A stretch of 64,000 nt of DNA from Prorocentrum cordatum. Lineage: Eukaryota > Sar > Dinophyceae > Prorocentrales > Prorocentraceae. The notes beneath the pieces are model-generated. The model saw only the letters and a list, made by a program, of their open reading frames with translations, ran no database searches and was not told the origin of the DNA. Positions 11,691 through 21,544 of this stretch are shown in pieces. The stretch spans positions 43,501 through 107,500 of the forward strand of contig CAUYUJ010019932.1 of assembly GCA_963575745.1 (NCBI GenBank). Reading direction: 5' to 3'. The first letter of the stretch is position 1; every line of letters begins with the position of its first letter. The position numbers and the translations under genes were made by a program.

Positions 11691-12135
11691 TCCCATACGG
11701 CGCGAGACGGACACAAACACGCCCAGACGGCCTTCAAAAGCACTCAAGACGGTCTCAAGACTGCCGAAGACGCCGAACGCGGGCCCCAAGAGGACCCCTA
11801 GGAGGGCCTCGAGCGGCACAGTTCATGTATCTTGCCTTGGTTTTCGGAGGGATGCTCGAGTTCTCGCTCTTCGGGCGTCTGCAAGCCCAGGACGGCGCGA
11901 GAGGCCTCCCAGACTGGCCCCAAGAGGCCCCCCCAGCGGGCCCGGAGACAGGCCCACCAAGACGGCCCGAGGGCTTCCCAGGCCGGCAGACACAAAGCCT
12001 TCGGGAGGCCCCAAGAAGAAGTAGCCCGAGGGAAGCCCAAGAGGGGGAAACCGCAGAGACCACGGGAGCCCGCCCACACACCACACAAGACGAACTCCAA
12101 GGCCTCCAGCGGGACCCCACGAGGCCCCCAAAAGA
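11690..12135 (+). repeat. degenerate CCCCAAGAGG short-unit repeat
   Basis: CCCCAAGAGG, CCCCAAGAAG, GCCCAAGAGG and CACCAAGACGG recur about every 12-20 bases, separated by CGAG and GGCC words. Confidence 0.55.
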
Positions 12136-12184
12136 CGCGCCGCGGCAGACACGGACGACGCGGAGGACGAAGGGTGATCACCAG

Positions 12185-12365
12185 AGCGACGATCAAAAAC
12201 GGGTCTTGCGCGAGATGACATAGCGACCTTAGTTACGCGGTGGCTTGCGCGGGCCGCCTGCGCGGAATGCTACATTGGAAGCAAGCGCGCCTGCGCGCGA
12301 CCTTACGCGGAGAGCTTGCGCACGGATGACGGCGCAAACGGCCCCGTTGTCTTTCGACGCTCACC
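12185..12365 (+). repeat. family W dispersed repeat, uninterrupted copy
   Basis: GCGCGAGATGACATAGCGAC, GCTTGCGCGGGCCGCC, GCGCGACCTTACGCGG and GGCGCAAACG match the copy at 58.7-59.1 kb in order. That copy has 188 bp inserted after TAGCG, so this one serves as the unoccupied site. Confidence 0.7.
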
Positions 12366-12447
12366 TGGACGCAGTCAGCAAGACGGGGAGTGGCAACCAA
12401 CACACGCACACACCTGCACACGACACCGGGAGCCGCACCTGCCCTCT

Positions 12448-12578
12448 CTCGCCATCGCTCGGACGTCCATTCCCTGTGTATTTTTCGGTGTCGTGCGTGG
12501 TTTTTTCGTCAAATGGTCAAGGATGCTCCTCGATGATCCTCGCCGAAGGAGAAATGCACCCGTCCGAGCGATGCCGAG
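12448..12578 (+). mobile_element. family D MITE-like element, copy 1
   Basis: About 125 bp between inverted ends CATCGCTCGGACGT and CGTCCGAGCGATG. The interior AAATGGTCAAGGATGCTCCT and CCTCGCCGA is shared with copies at 16.7, 19.6 and 46.4 kb. No coding capacity, so mobilisation would need a transposase from elsewhere. Confidence 0.8.
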
Positions 12579-12764
12579 CTCTTCTGGGGGTCGGCGGAAT
12601 GGTGCGAGCCTCTTGGATAGAACCATGGCGTGGACGTAGGATGAGTTCAAAAGTAAAAATCAACTGGAAACAAACAACTTGTAGTGCCCAATGGCCGAGG
12701 TTGCGCATATGGGCGTGTGTGCATACAAAGAGGCGTTGAGGCCACACCTGAGCGGCGCCAGAAC

Positions 12765-13480
12765 GCCACGCCGGGGTCCCAAACAACATCCGAATGACAA
12801 CTGCAGGTTGCCGCGCCCGAGCCCAGCCGCATCAGCGGGCGCGCGGTCCAAACGACCCCCCATCGAAGTGTAAACGTGTTTCCACCTGTGGGATGGGCCA
12901 TTGGATGATCCCCTCCTTGAATTACACCTTCACGAAGGAGAACGGATGGAGCCTGGTTTGGGCGACTCTGCTTGGGACGTCCTCTGAATGTTCCCCGGTC
13001 TTGCCCCTGGTTTGGCCTGGCTTGGCCGCGCGCCCCGCCTGAGACAATCTCAGAGTCTGCCTGGTTAGGCCCTCTGGTGTGGCCTGGTTCGGGGGCGGTT
13101 TCGCTTGAAACGGCCTCAAGATTTGCCAGGTTTGGCCCTGGTGGGCCTGGATTGGGCCCGGTTTCGCCAGCGCCGTCCTCGAAATGCTGGCTTCGCGCGG
13201 TTGGGGCATAGTTTCGCTTGAGACAACCTCACTGGCCCAGTCTGGCGAAGCGAGAAGTTCGACTTCATGCACGGTCGGGTGACATCCCTTCTGGGATCCA
13301 TACGGCCTCAACACACAGGGAGATGTATCACGCGTTCTTCGGCACTGAATGAGAAATCTACAGACGTCGTAATGGGCGCGTATCAAGCGAAGTAATAACA
13401 CGGAGTCATAAATACCCACCGTGGTCCACATGAAGCACGACTGCGCTGCGAAAGTGCGGACGACATGGGTGTGGACACTC
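12765..13480 (+). repeat. family Q repeat, copy 1 of a direct duplication
   Basis: In order: CAACATCCGAA, GCATCAGCGGGCGCGCGGTC, GGATGATCC, several ~45-bp units of TGGTTTGGCC with GTTTCGCCTGAGAC, then GCACGGTCGGGT, CGGCACTGAATG, GTGGTCCACATG and GGGTGTGGACAC. The same order recurs at 13975-14600, at roughly 70-75% identity by eye. Confidence 0.7.
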
Positions 13481-13544
13481 CCAAAAACGAAGTGGAATCG
13501 GCATGGGACATTATGCAGCCCGCCAAACAGTAGACGGAAAATAA

Positions 13545-13770
13545 TCTCCGCCGCGGCAACGACGACGATGACGGCGACGACGACGACAATGATGAAGAAC
13601 AGGAGGAGGACGAGGAAGCGGAGCAGGAGAAGGAGAGGGAGGAGGAGGGGGGAGTAATAGGAGGAGGAGAAGGAAGAGGAGGAAGAGGAGGATGAAGAGG
13701 AGGAGGGGGGTGAGGAGGAAACCGAGGAGGAGGAGGAGGAGGAGGAAGAGGAGGAGGAGGAGGAACATCA
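13545..13770. repeat. GAC and GGA microsatellites
   Basis: Short GACGAC run followed by GGA/GAGGAA triplets with many interruptions. It lies between the two Q copies. Confidence 0.85.
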
Positions 13771-13974
13771 GCAGCAGGAGCCTGGCCTACGCACTCGAAG
13801 ACGAGCGGCTCGACAGGGGCAAGGCGAAAAGCGAGCGGGTTGTCTCAGATTTGAATCCAAGATGAAGCTATCATCCTCGCCTCCGACGGCGGAGGGCGGT
13901 GTTGTTCCCCGCCGAGGGAGACAAGGGCGGTGGGGTGGGGGAGGCAAAACTAAAGACCTTCAGAAATTCACGCC

Positions 13975-14600
13975 AACGCCACCCCAAAGCCACAACAACA
14001 TCCGAAGAACAACTGAAGAGACTTCCGCAACCGACCCGGGCAGCATCAGCGGGCGCGCGGTCCAAACACCCCTCCCCCCCAAATGAAATTCTAGATTGGT
14101 TTCCGCGTGGGGATGATCCACGATTTTCATTGGTTTGGGCGATTATGCTTGAGACGTTCTTGGAATCTGCCTGGTTTTACCAGTTTGGTTTGGCCTTCCT
14201 TGGGCCCGGTTTCGCCTGAGACGTCCTCAAAACTTGCCTGGCGCAGCCCCGCTCTGGCCTGGGTTTCGCCAGCGCTGTCTTTACAAATTGTTCCTTGTTG
14301 GCGTGGTTTGCGCACCGTTTCGCTTCAGGCAGCCTCACAAACTACCTGGTTTGGCCCGGGCGACGCGAGAAATCCGCGAAAGTATGCACGGTTGAGTAGC
14401 ATCCGAGATGGGCGCCGTGCGGTCGCAACACACGATGCGATGTGTCACGTCTGCTTCGGCACTGAATGGGTAAAGGTCGCGGTGGGCGTGTGCAAACCGA
14501 CGCAATGTCACGGTGTCATGAATATAACCATCGTGGTCCACATGTAACACGACTGCGCTACAGAACGGCACACGGCACGGGTGTGGACACCCCCAACACG
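13975..14600 (+). repeat. family Q repeat, copy 2
   Basis: Same landmarks as the copy at 12.8 kb: CAACATCCGAAGA, GCATCAGCGGGCGCGCGGTC, GGATGATCCACG, TTTCGCCTGAGACGTCC, CGGCACTGAATGG, GTGGTCCACATG and GGTGTGGACAC. Small insertions and deletions distinguish the copies. Confidence 0.7.
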
Positions 14601-14729
14601 CTGTGCATCGGCATGGGCGTGCGTGGCGGCGTTACGAGAAAATGTATTTTTCGAGGCTGTAGATTGTCCCCTTCGCTCTCTTCGTCCTCCAGGGGTCACA
14701 GGATCGGGGGCGCGCAAACATGGAGTGGC

Positions 14730-14800
14730 GATCCATGGATTTGGCGCGCGGTCGCCAAATCCATGGATCTGGGGAGGTGCCCTCCCCAAAACGCGGCCGG
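14730..14800. repeat. perfect short hairpins
   Basis: ATCCATGGATTTGGCG faces its exact complement across a CGCGGT loop (about 14730-14768). A second stem GGGGAGG/CCTCCCC follows at once. It could be the heart of a fold-back element; I found no second copy. 14801-14966 shows nothing else. Confidence 0.6.
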
Positions 14801-14966
14801 TGCCGCCTCGCTCGGCGGCGAAAATCCGCGATTTCCCATGGAAACGGCACCCGTCGCTAATCCACGCCCCCTTGATCCACGTTTGCGACCGCCTGACAGG
14901 AGCTCCTGACCCCTTCCCCGAAGGCAGTGTGTCACCCCAGATCGTTTTCTTATACGTCGGGCAACG

Positions 14967-15122
14967 GAACATATGCACACACACACACACACACCGTGCC
15001 TGGCCAGGCCCGTCTTGGGCCCAGGGGCGGTGCATATGCCTCCCTGGCCCAGCCAGGAGGGCAAATGCACACATCCAAGGCCCAGGATGGGCCTGACCAG
15101 GACTGGTGCATGTGCATACTCG
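14967..15122. mobile_element. family F fold-back repeat, copy 1
   Basis: CCTGGCCAGGCCC, GGCGGTGCATATGCC and CTGGTGCATGTGCATA are arranged as imperfect inverted halves, matching 47834-47984. A short CA run near 14980 may be a secondary expansion. Confidence 0.6.
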
Positions 15123-15284
15123 TCTTCACTAGTTACATATCTTCCCAGTCACTGGTCCATCTGCCGAAGGCCTGGGAGGCCAACAGAAACCTGGGCGGCG
15201 GGGCGTTCGAAGCCCAGAAGCCCCGGGCGCAACAGAAGCCCAGTCGACCCCTCGCGAACGCCAGCGCCATCGCCCATACTCTGG

Positions 15285-15520
15285 GGAGACCAAAAGGTAC
15301 CGATACCGCTACTCCCCGGATCTCTCCTCGGGTGCGTTCTGACCAGGATTTCGACGCGAATCCAGCGGTGGCGACGAGGGCCTCCCAAGAGGGCAACAAA
15401 AAGGCAAAAACGGGCGAAGGGTAGCGATATGGGTACCTTTTCCCCCCCGATACCCATGCTTCTCCCTTGGTGCGTTCTGACCAGGGCTACAATGCGAACT
15501 CTAGTTTCCGGCGCAATAAT
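15285..15520. repeat. local direct and inverted duplication
   Basis: GGGTGCGTTCTGACCAGG near 15328 recurs as TGGTGCGTTCTGACCAGG near 15467. In between, AAAAGGTACCGATACCGCTA faces GTAGCGATATGGGTACCTTT in inverted orientation. Confidence 0.55.
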
Positions 15521-15549
15521 TTGAAAGGGCGGGGGGACGGAATGGCAGG

Positions 15550-15700
15550 AACCGCTCCCTCCCTCCTCCCTGGGAGCACAGCCACCAACCTCCCTCACTC
15601 CCTCCCTCCTCCTCTTCCTCCTCCCCATCCTCCCACTCTCCCTCCTCCCCCTCCCCCTCCCCCTCCCCCTCCTCCCCCTCCGACTCCGACTCCTGTTCCA
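15550..15700. repeat. CCCTCC/CTC-rich tract
   Basis: Mixed CTCCCTCC and CCCCTCCCC units. The next 200 bases to 15915 show no recognised feature. Confidence 0.9.
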
Positions 15701-15924
15701 CGGGAGGGGGCGGAATGGCAGGACAAAACACGCGAGCCACCGCACTCCTCCGTCCTTGGCTGCCGAGCGCACGCGGCCTCGCAGAGAAGCCGCTGGGCAG
15801 CTCGGTGCAGACACCCGGGACTCGGAATCGCAGAATCACGGGCAAGCGGTGTAGCACGAGGCAGACGCGCGTGTCACGGAATCGGTGCAGGAGCGGCACA
15901 GCGAGGAGAGGGGAGAGGGAGACG

Positions 15925-16060
15925 GAGGGAGGAGAAGGAGGAGGAGGAGGAGGAGGAGGAGGAGGAGGAGGCGGGGGAGGAAACAAGGAGAGGAGGAGGC
16001 GGAGGAGGAGGCCGAGGAGGCGGAGGCGGAGGAGGAGGAGGAGGAGGAGGAGCAGATGGC
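15925..16060. repeat. (GGA)n microsatellite with GGAGGC variants
   Basis: GGA triplets interspersed with GGCGGA and AACAAGG. Confidence 0.9.
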
Positions 16061-16199
16061 CAGTGAGGAGGCTTCGCCATGGAAACGCGTATCGCTTTCG
16101 TGTCGGTTCGAGGAGGCTGATGGGCTAATTAGGGCCCCGCGCCAGCGCCGCAGCCCCAGTCCGGTGCGCGGCCCCAGGAGGTCCCGACCCCTTCCCCAG

Positions 16200-16430
16200 G
16201 GTCAATGGAGTAGGGGCCCTTCCACAAGAAGCCTTCCACAAGAAACCCAACCCTGTGACCCCAGGGCGTCCATGGATTTTTGTTGGTGTGGGCACTTCGC
16301 GCTTTCCACAGCAAGACCATCGAGCATCAAAAACCCACGGCACTCTGGCAGCAAGCAGGGTGTTTCTTGGCACGGGTCTCCACTGTTTTTCGACCCAGAG
16401 CCATGCTTGATGGCCTATCAGGGCCCGACA
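16200..16430 (+). repeat. family M dispersed repeat, copy 1
   Basis: CTTCCACAAGAAACCCAACC, CCCAGGGCGTCCATGG and CAGGGTGTTTCTTGGCACGG match 30215-30450 in the same order. Function unknown. Confidence 0.65.
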
Positions 16431-16544
16431 TGCGGGCCCCAAGGGGCCCAAGCTGCAGACAAGCCGCCAAGAGGGACAGACACCAGACCGTCAAAGGCCT
16501 GAGCACATTGGCGGGGCGACGCGACCCGTCGCTGCCCAAGATTG

Positions 16545-16719
16545 AAGCAGCGCACCGTCGAATGTCCCGACAGCTGCGGCAGCGGCCGCGGCGGCGCGGT
16601 GGCAGTGGGCCGCGCGGCAGCCGCGCGCGCGCGCCAGCGCCGCAGCGGGCGGCCGCGGCGGCGGCCGCGGCGGCGGCGGCGGCGGCCACGGCCGTGGCCG
16701 GCCGCGGCGGGCTGCACTC
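16545..16719. repeat. GCGGCC-rich low-complexity tract
   Basis: CGGCGG and GCCGCG words dominate. Polyalanine or polyarginine open frames here follow from composition. Confidence 0.75.
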
Positions 16720-16840
16720 GCCATCGCTCGGACGTCCATTCCCCGTGCTTTTTTCGGGGTGCGTGGTTTTTTCGCCAAATGATCAAGGATGCTCCTCGAT
16801 GGCCCTCGCCGAGAAAAGATGCACACGTCCGAGCGATGCC
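16720..16840 (+). mobile_element. family D MITE-like element, copy 2
   Basis: Inverted ends CATCGCTCGGACGT and ACGTCCGAGCGATG are perfect over 14 bp. The interior AAATGATCAAGGATGCTCCT matches the other copies. It splits a GC-rich island into 16545-16719 and 16841-17220. Confidence 0.82.
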
Positions 16841-17220
16841 GGGTGCAGTGGCGGGCCGCGGCAGGCGGGCCGCGGCAGCAGCCGGCCGGCAGCGGGTCGC
16901 GGCGGGCGGCGGGGGCCCGCGCGGCTCCTCGCGCGCGGCGGCGCTGCCGCTCGCCGCGGGGCTCGGCGTGGGGCCCGTGGCGAGCGCGGCGGCGCGGCCC
17001 CGGTCGTCGGGCGGGGCGCCGGGCGAGGACCACGGCCCGGGGCGCCGGCCGGGGGCCTGCGCCGTGGGGCTGCGGGGTCGGAGGCTCGTGCCGCGCAGAG
17101 CCGCCCTGCAGCCCGCGCTCCGCGGGGCGCTCCCTCCCGAGGCCTGCGGCTCGGCGTCTTCGTGTTGGCCTGCGCCCTCGACGGCTCCCTCGCCGTCGCC
17201 GCCAGCGCTGCACTTACTCC
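16841..17220 (+). other. very GC-rich island, possible exon remnant
   Basis: One + frame stays open and reads AALPLAAGLGVGPVASAAAR with later RRAALQPALRGALPPEACGS. Almost every third position is G or C, as in coding DNA of GC-rich protists, but GC-rich non-coding DNA gives the same picture. No family recognised. Confidence 0.15.
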
Positions 17221-17339
17221 ATCGACGGCATCATCCGTCGCCCGCGGCCGACGAGAGCCGGCTCGTGGGCGAAACGCGTATCCGTATCCGCGGCCTCGCG
17301 GGCTGGGCCCCGGGGACGCGGGGGCTTCTTCGGCGGCAA

Positions 17340-17490
17340 GCCCGGGGGGGCGGGCCTTCTCGGAAGGCTCGGAAATCCCTCGGCCTTCGGAGATGTGTTC
17401 TAAGCCTTCCCCGAAGAGACGGACAACCTCTCAGAAGGTGCGAGGGCTTCTGAGAAGCCCCGCCGCCTTCTGAGAAGGCCTAATTAACTA
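17340..17490 (+). repeat. family P dispersed repeat, copy 1
   Basis: GCTCGGAAATCCCTCGGCC, CAACCTCTCAGAAGG, GGGCTTCTGAGAAGCCCCG and GCCTTCTGAGAAGGCC correspond to 62585-62750. CTTCTGAGAAG is a short palindrome in each copy. Confidence 0.65.
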
Positions 17491-17724
17491 CTCCTTCTCA
17501 CTTCCCTCCCTCGCACGCCACCGATATTGGGGGGGAGACATCGCCTGCGGGACCATCTCTCGCACGGCATCTCGACGCCCACAGCTGCGGGGCTGCCCCT
17601 GGCGAGCCTGGCCCGACTACCCTGCGCGCCGCCTCCCTTGGGCCCTGAAATGCGAGGCACCTCTCGTGTGGGGACTTCGGGTTGGGGCGGATGTGGTCTG
17701 GAGTCGGACCTGGGCCAGAAGAAC

Positions 17725-17850
17725 ATCCCTCAAGAACACGAGACCATCCGCCGGCCAAAACAGACAGCACGTCCAAGGGTGCCCTCCCCCGGGTGCACAA
17801 GAGCATCCAACGAACACGAAGAACACTAGGGTACGCTCCTCAAACCAACC
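17725..17850 (+). repeat. family X repeat, copy 1
   Basis: CCGCCGGCCAAAACAGACAG, GGGTGCCCTCCCC, GCATCCAACGAACACGAAG and CCAACCTCGATCT align with 48925-49045. Confidence 0.5.
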
Positions 17851-17875
17851 TCGATCTGATACATCGTTCTGACTG

Positions 17876-18055
17876 TACGGTAGGTTCGTGCGGCGTCAGC
17901 GCATGCAAGGCTTTTTGATGCCGCGTCGACCGTTCAGCCTTGAACCGATCGCGGAGCCGACTGTTCCAGGTTGAACCCCCTGTGGTCCTGCGGAGTTTAA
18001 CCTTGAACGCCTTCACTAGCGTCGCCGGCGCGCATCGCCACATGAACCTGCCGAA
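17876..18055. mobile_element. family K fold-back element, copy 1
   Basis: GTACGGTAGGTTCGTG at the left and CATGAACCTGCCG at the right form imperfect inverted ends. The interior carries CCGTTCAGCCTTGAACCG and TTTAACCTTGAACGCC. The 54.3 kb copy has clearer palindromes. Confidence 0.7.
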
Positions 18056-18159
18056 TCGAATTTCCTCTTCAAATCACAATTATCCCCCCTTCCTCGAGTG
18101 GACAAATTCTTCCAGACAATGAATGTGTCTACGAATCTTCTCGCACTTTCGCTTCCGAT

Positions 18160-18236
18160 GAGCTTCAGAGGCCTCAACACGGCTCCAAGATAGCCCCAAG
18201 AGGGGCCCATAAGGGGTCCCAAGCGACCCCAAGATC
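18160..18236 (+). repeat. CCCCAAGAGG-type repeat, short block
   Basis: AGCCCCAAGAGGGGCCC and GACCCCAAGATCG resemble the 11.7 kb block. Further words flank element C1 on its right (18440-18580). Confidence 0.4.
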
Positions 18237-18427
18237 GGGCGGGGCGAAAGGGGGGATAGCAAAGGGGGGGGGTGAGAATCAGGACACGTAGCTGATTTTC
18301 CCGGCGCCTCCCGGCGCTGGAGGCGCCCATGTATCGAGGAATGGGCCCCTCGGTGGAGCCGAAACCAGCTGCATGCAGCAAATTTCGTAACCCCCCTTTC
18401 CCAATCCCCGCCTTTCGTCCGGCCCGA
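18237..18427. mobile_element. family C MITE-like element, copy 1
   Basis: Inverted ends: GCGAAAGGGGGGATAGCAAA at the left; CCCCTTTCCCAATCC and GCCTTTCGTC at the right. The interior CCCGGCGCCTCCCGGCGC, GGAATGGGCCCCTCGGTGG and AGCTGCATGCAGC is shared with copies at 22.6 and 25.8 kb. Confidence 0.8.
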
Positions 18428-18582
18428 CAAGAGAACCCACGGGCGCCCCAAGAGACCCCAAGTTCCAAATTTCCGACCTATGGAGGGGCGGGTTAATTTA
18501 GAGAACTCCTGCTTTGATCGATGTCCGCTAAGATGGCCCCCAAGGTCCCCGAGAGGGCCGCAAGAACGCTCCAAGGAAGATC

Positions 18583-19047
18583 ATGGCCTTGCAAATGCCG
18601 CTCATCCTGCTGCTGTTCCTGCTGCTCCGATTGCTCGACATACAAAACGAACGCGAGAATAATGATGGAAACGCGCCGAAAGATCGTGGATTGGAATGTT
18701 TGAAAGACCTCCAGCCGCAAATATCCTTGCAAACGCGCGCAACCGCTTTGTACAACCATTCTGGCTGCCGCACCCCACCCCACCCACGCTGCACCACCCG
18801 CCTTGCACAACCTGTGCGAACAATTTTTGCCCTACAAAACAGGACAAGCGGTAGCCAGGTTGATCGCCAGAATTTGCTCCATACAGTCGCAACCAAACTG
18901 GAGCACCAGGTGCACGCGGAACTGGATGTTCAGCATGCTTACGCAACGGATGATTTAAGATTGTTCGAAGATGTGCGCCAAACGCCCCATAACCAGCCAA
19001 ACACAGCTCAGCCAGCCCTGGGGGACCGGTTCATGGAGGATCGATGA
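18583..19047 (+). CDS. candidate 154-codon open frame, function unknown
   Basis: An ATG-started frame begins MALQMPLILLLFLLLRLLDI, a strongly hydrophobic first 20 residues like a signal anchor, then turns hydrophilic (NERENNDGNAPKDRG) and ends in a stop just before element I2. The local DNA is less GC-rich and less repetitive than its surroundings. No domain is recognisable, and two minus-strand frames of 120-130 codons overlap it, so chance remains likely. No promoter, splice site or poly(A) signal was convincing. Confidence 0.2.
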   Translation: MALQMPLILLLFLLLRLLDIQNERENNDGNAPKDRGLECLKDLQPQISLQTRATALYNHSGCRTPPHPRCTTRLAQPVRTIFALQNRTSGSQVDRQNLLHTVATKLEHQVHAELDVQHAYATDDLRLFEDVRQTPHNQPNTAQPALGDRFMEDR

Positions 19048-20185
19048 ATAATTCCCGACCGTCCTGTGGTGTTGGGTCCTCGTTTTTGAAGAGACAGCGA
19101 CCCGCGTAACTCACTCCTTCCTCCTCCCTATCCTCCCTTCTGCAATCCCTTGCACACCTAACACGTTTCGTGGCCGGCCTCATAAGGAGCTCCACTGAAA
19201 GCCCCAATGGCAAGGCTCGCATGCAGTTCCACCTCGATTTCGGCATACCCCTCACGCGTTCCGTGCCCCCACGGGGAGCTCCGCCGAAGGCCCCAGTGGC
19301 AAGGTTCGCACACGGCTCCAACCCCATCTTGGCCCACTCCTCGAACTTTCCGTACAGTGAAAACGTATAGTAAGGACGCGTGGTAAGGACCCAAGACCCT
19401 TGGAGGCCGAAGTTGAAGTATTCTGGCCTGCGAGCTAGGGACGGGCCGCAGAGGCTGAGGCAGGCAAGGACCCAAGGGTACCCTTGAACAAGTCGTTTGT
19501 CCTTATTACGCGCGTTGACTGCAGCCCCACAGGGGGGGCCTCCACCGAAGGACCTGGTGACGGGGTTCGCACGCGGCTCCGCCTCGATCTCGGCACACCC
19601 CTCGCACGCTGCGTGCCCCCACCTGACCATCGCTCGGACGTCCACTCCCTGTGCTTTTTTCGGTTTCGTGCGTGTTTTTTTCACCAAATGGTCGAGGATG
19701 CTCCTCGATGGTCCTCTCCGAAGGAAAAATGCACACGTCCGAGCGATGCCAAGCCACAGGGCGAGGCGCGGGGAGGCGCGCTCGAGCCCGCCGGGGAGGC
19801 GGGGCCTGGAGGGCCGGCGCGGGCGGGCCGTGCCCCCATATAGGGAGCTCCCCCGAGGGCCACAGGTGGCAGGGCTCGCACGCGGTGGCATCCCCATGTG
19901 CGCATGGCCCTCACATGTCTCGTGGCCCCACGGGGGGGCTCCACCGAGGGCCCCATGGGCTTCGCGTGCGGTTACCCCCCATTTCGGCACACCTCTCACG
20001 CGTTCCGCGGTTCGACGGGGAACTCCACCGGAGGCCCCAGTGGCAGGGTTCGCATGCGGTTCCCCCCCCACGTTGGCTCATGTCTCAAAGTTTCGTGGCC
20101 CTGTAGGGAGCTTCACCGAAGACGATACTCACATGTACGGCACTCACAACTGCATATGGTTGGGTCCTTCGCCAGGCTACCTTTT
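19045..20185 (-). mobile_element. family I element with ~8-unit array (I2), interrupted
   Basis: Read on the minus strand: upstream end GGACCCAACCATATGCAGTT (about 20150-20170), ~90 bp units of the GGCCACGAA, GTGCC, CACTGGGGCCTTCGG type, a GGA-rich tract (about 19100-19140), then ACGCGGGTCG and CAACACCACAGGACGGT. A D element (19622-19754) and about 170 bp of unrelated DNA (19350-19520) interrupt the array. Units are more diverged than in I3, suggesting an older copy. Confidence 0.75.
19622..19754 (+). mobile_element. family D MITE-like element, copy 3, nested in I2
   Basis: Ends CATCGCTCGGACGT and ACGTCCGAGCGATG are perfect inverted repeats. The interior AAATGGTCGAGGATGCTCCT matches D1 and D2. 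It lies inside an array unit of I2, so it inserted after that array formed. Confidence 0.85.
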
Positions 20186-20192
20186 TGGATAG

Positions 20193-20262
20193 AGAGCGGA
20201 GCGCACCAGGGGCGGCGCCAAAGGCGCCGCCAGGGGGCCCAGCCCCGACCCCAAGTAATTCG
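20193..20262. mobile_element. family A fold-back element, partial copy 5
   Basis: GCGCACCAGGGGCGGCGCC, then GGCGCCGCCAGGGGGCCCAG, reproduces the centre of the 47.6 kb copy. The outer arms are missing. Confidence 0.5.
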
Positions 20263-20360
20263 AGCGGAGCTCCGATAGGTGATGGTTATGCAGTTGCCTT
20301 GGGCCTCGAGTGGAGACCCTGGGGATCCACGGCATAAACAAAATCAGGATGCGATCATCT

Positions 20361-20592
20361 AGAGGCCACCTAGATGGGGTCCAAGCAACTAACTGGATGG
20401 CGTTGGAGGATTGCGCCGCACCGCACATGCATCGGCGATGCACCGGCGGCGTCGCGGTGCGTCGGCGATGCATCGGCGTGGAGGAATCGGCCCCCACACG
20501 GAGCCGCACGGCGCCGATGCACCGGCATCGGCGATGCATCGGCGATACGGCGCGATCCGCCGACCCCGTCGACTCGGACCCCATCCGGGAGG
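20361..20592 (+). mobile_element. family H repeat, copy 2
   Basis: CACCTAGATGGGGTCCAAG at the left is opposed by GACTCGGACCCCATCCGGG at the right. The interior is rich in CGGCGATGCATCGGCG and CCGATGCACCGGCATCGG palindromes. Confidence 0.75.
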
Positions 20593-20629
20593 CTCAGGGT
20601 TGGCGGCGACCGCGGCGGGGGAGGGAGAC

Positions 20630-20735
20630 GAGGCGGGCCTTCCCAGAAGGCCCGGCAGCCCACCCCGGCCTCCGAGGAGAAGCGCTCTGAGCCTCCACCA
20701 GAGACGCAGAGGACTTCTCAGAAGGGGCCTCCTCT
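20630..20735 (+). repeat. family P repeat, diverged copy 2
   Basis: GGGCCTTCCCAGAAGGCCC and GGACTTCTCAGAAGGGGCC resemble the copies at 17.3 and 62.6 kb. Confidence 0.4.
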
Positions 20736-20737
20736 GC

Positions 20738-20797
20738 GTGCCTGCCTGCTCGCTTGCTTGCGCGCTTGCCTGCGCGCTTGCTTGCTTGCTGAGTTGC
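20738..20797. repeat. GCTT/GCCT tetranucleotide repeat
   Basis: TGCCTGCCTGCTCGCTTGCT and GCGCTTGCTTGCTTGCTG with few interruptions. Confidence 0.8.
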
Positions 20798-20899
20798 GAA
20801 TTCCAAGCATGCTCGATTCCTCTGATTCCTTGACTTGAGGTAGATTGATCTGGGGTTATATCCGATTTTAATCGTCTAATCTATTTGGAAGCTAATGTT

Positions 20900-21107
20900 G
20901 CTCCCATCGTACTTAAGGAATACATCCCAGAAATAATTTCGAGCACCCGGAAAAGTGTCGAAAGGGTATCGAAACAGTGTCGAAAAAGTGTCGGACGAGT
21001 GTCTCCCAGGGCCTGGCACGTGAACACCCTCGAGTTTCGGTACTTTGTTCTGGTGCTCGAACTTCTTCCTGGTGATCAAAGCTAGAGCAGGCTGAAACAT
21101 CATAAGA
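20900..21107 (+). mobile_element. family B MITE-like element, copy 1
   Basis: CCCAGAAATAATTTCGAGCA at 20936-20955 is matched in inverse by GGTGCTCGAACTTCTTCCTG near 21052. Between lie GTGTCGAAA repeats, GTCTCCCAGGGCC and GAGTTTCGGTACTTT. Similarity to the other three copies extends outside the inverted ends to CATCGTACTT on the left and GAAACATCATAAG on the right. Confidence 0.8.
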
Positions 21108-21480
21108 AGCAACGCTGGCTGATATCCTCCTCCTCCTGCTCCTCCTCCTGCTCCTCCTCCTGCTCCTCCTCCTCCTCCATCTCCTCCTCCTCCTCCTCCT
21201 CCTCCTCCTCCTCCTCCTCCTCCTCCTCATATTTGGAGCCAACGCTGGCTGATATCCTCCTCCTCTTCCTGCTCATCCTGCTCCTCCTCCTCCTCCTCCT
21301 GCTCCTCCTCCTGCTCCTCCTCCTGCTCCTCCTCCTCCTCCATCCTCCTCCTCCTCCTCCTCTCTGGCTGATATCCTCCTCCTCTTCCTGCTCATCTGCT
21401 CCTCCTCCTCCTCCTCCTACTCCACCTCCTCCACCTCCTCCTCCTCCTCCTCCTCCTCCTCCTCCCCCTTCCTCCTCTCT
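21108..21480. repeat. higher-order (CTC)n repeat with GCTGGCTGATATC spacer
   Basis: The spacer CAACGCTGGCTGATATCC recurs near 21108, 21240 and (trimmed) 21362, each followed by CTC triplets and CTG variants, giving a unit of about 125-135 bp. Related AGCGCTGGATGATATCC spacers recur at 21488 and 22391. Confidence 0.8.
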
Positions 21481-21544
21481 TTGGAGCCAGCGCTGGATGA
21501 TCTCCTCCTCCTCCTCCTCCTCCTTTTCTTCCTCCTCCTCCCCC

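Noticed and set aside
16280-17473. 397-codon plus-strand frame
   Set aside because: It crosses repeat M, a GCGGCC tract and a D element. An uninterrupted gene would not be assembled from three unrelated mobile pieces, so it is read as composition-driven.
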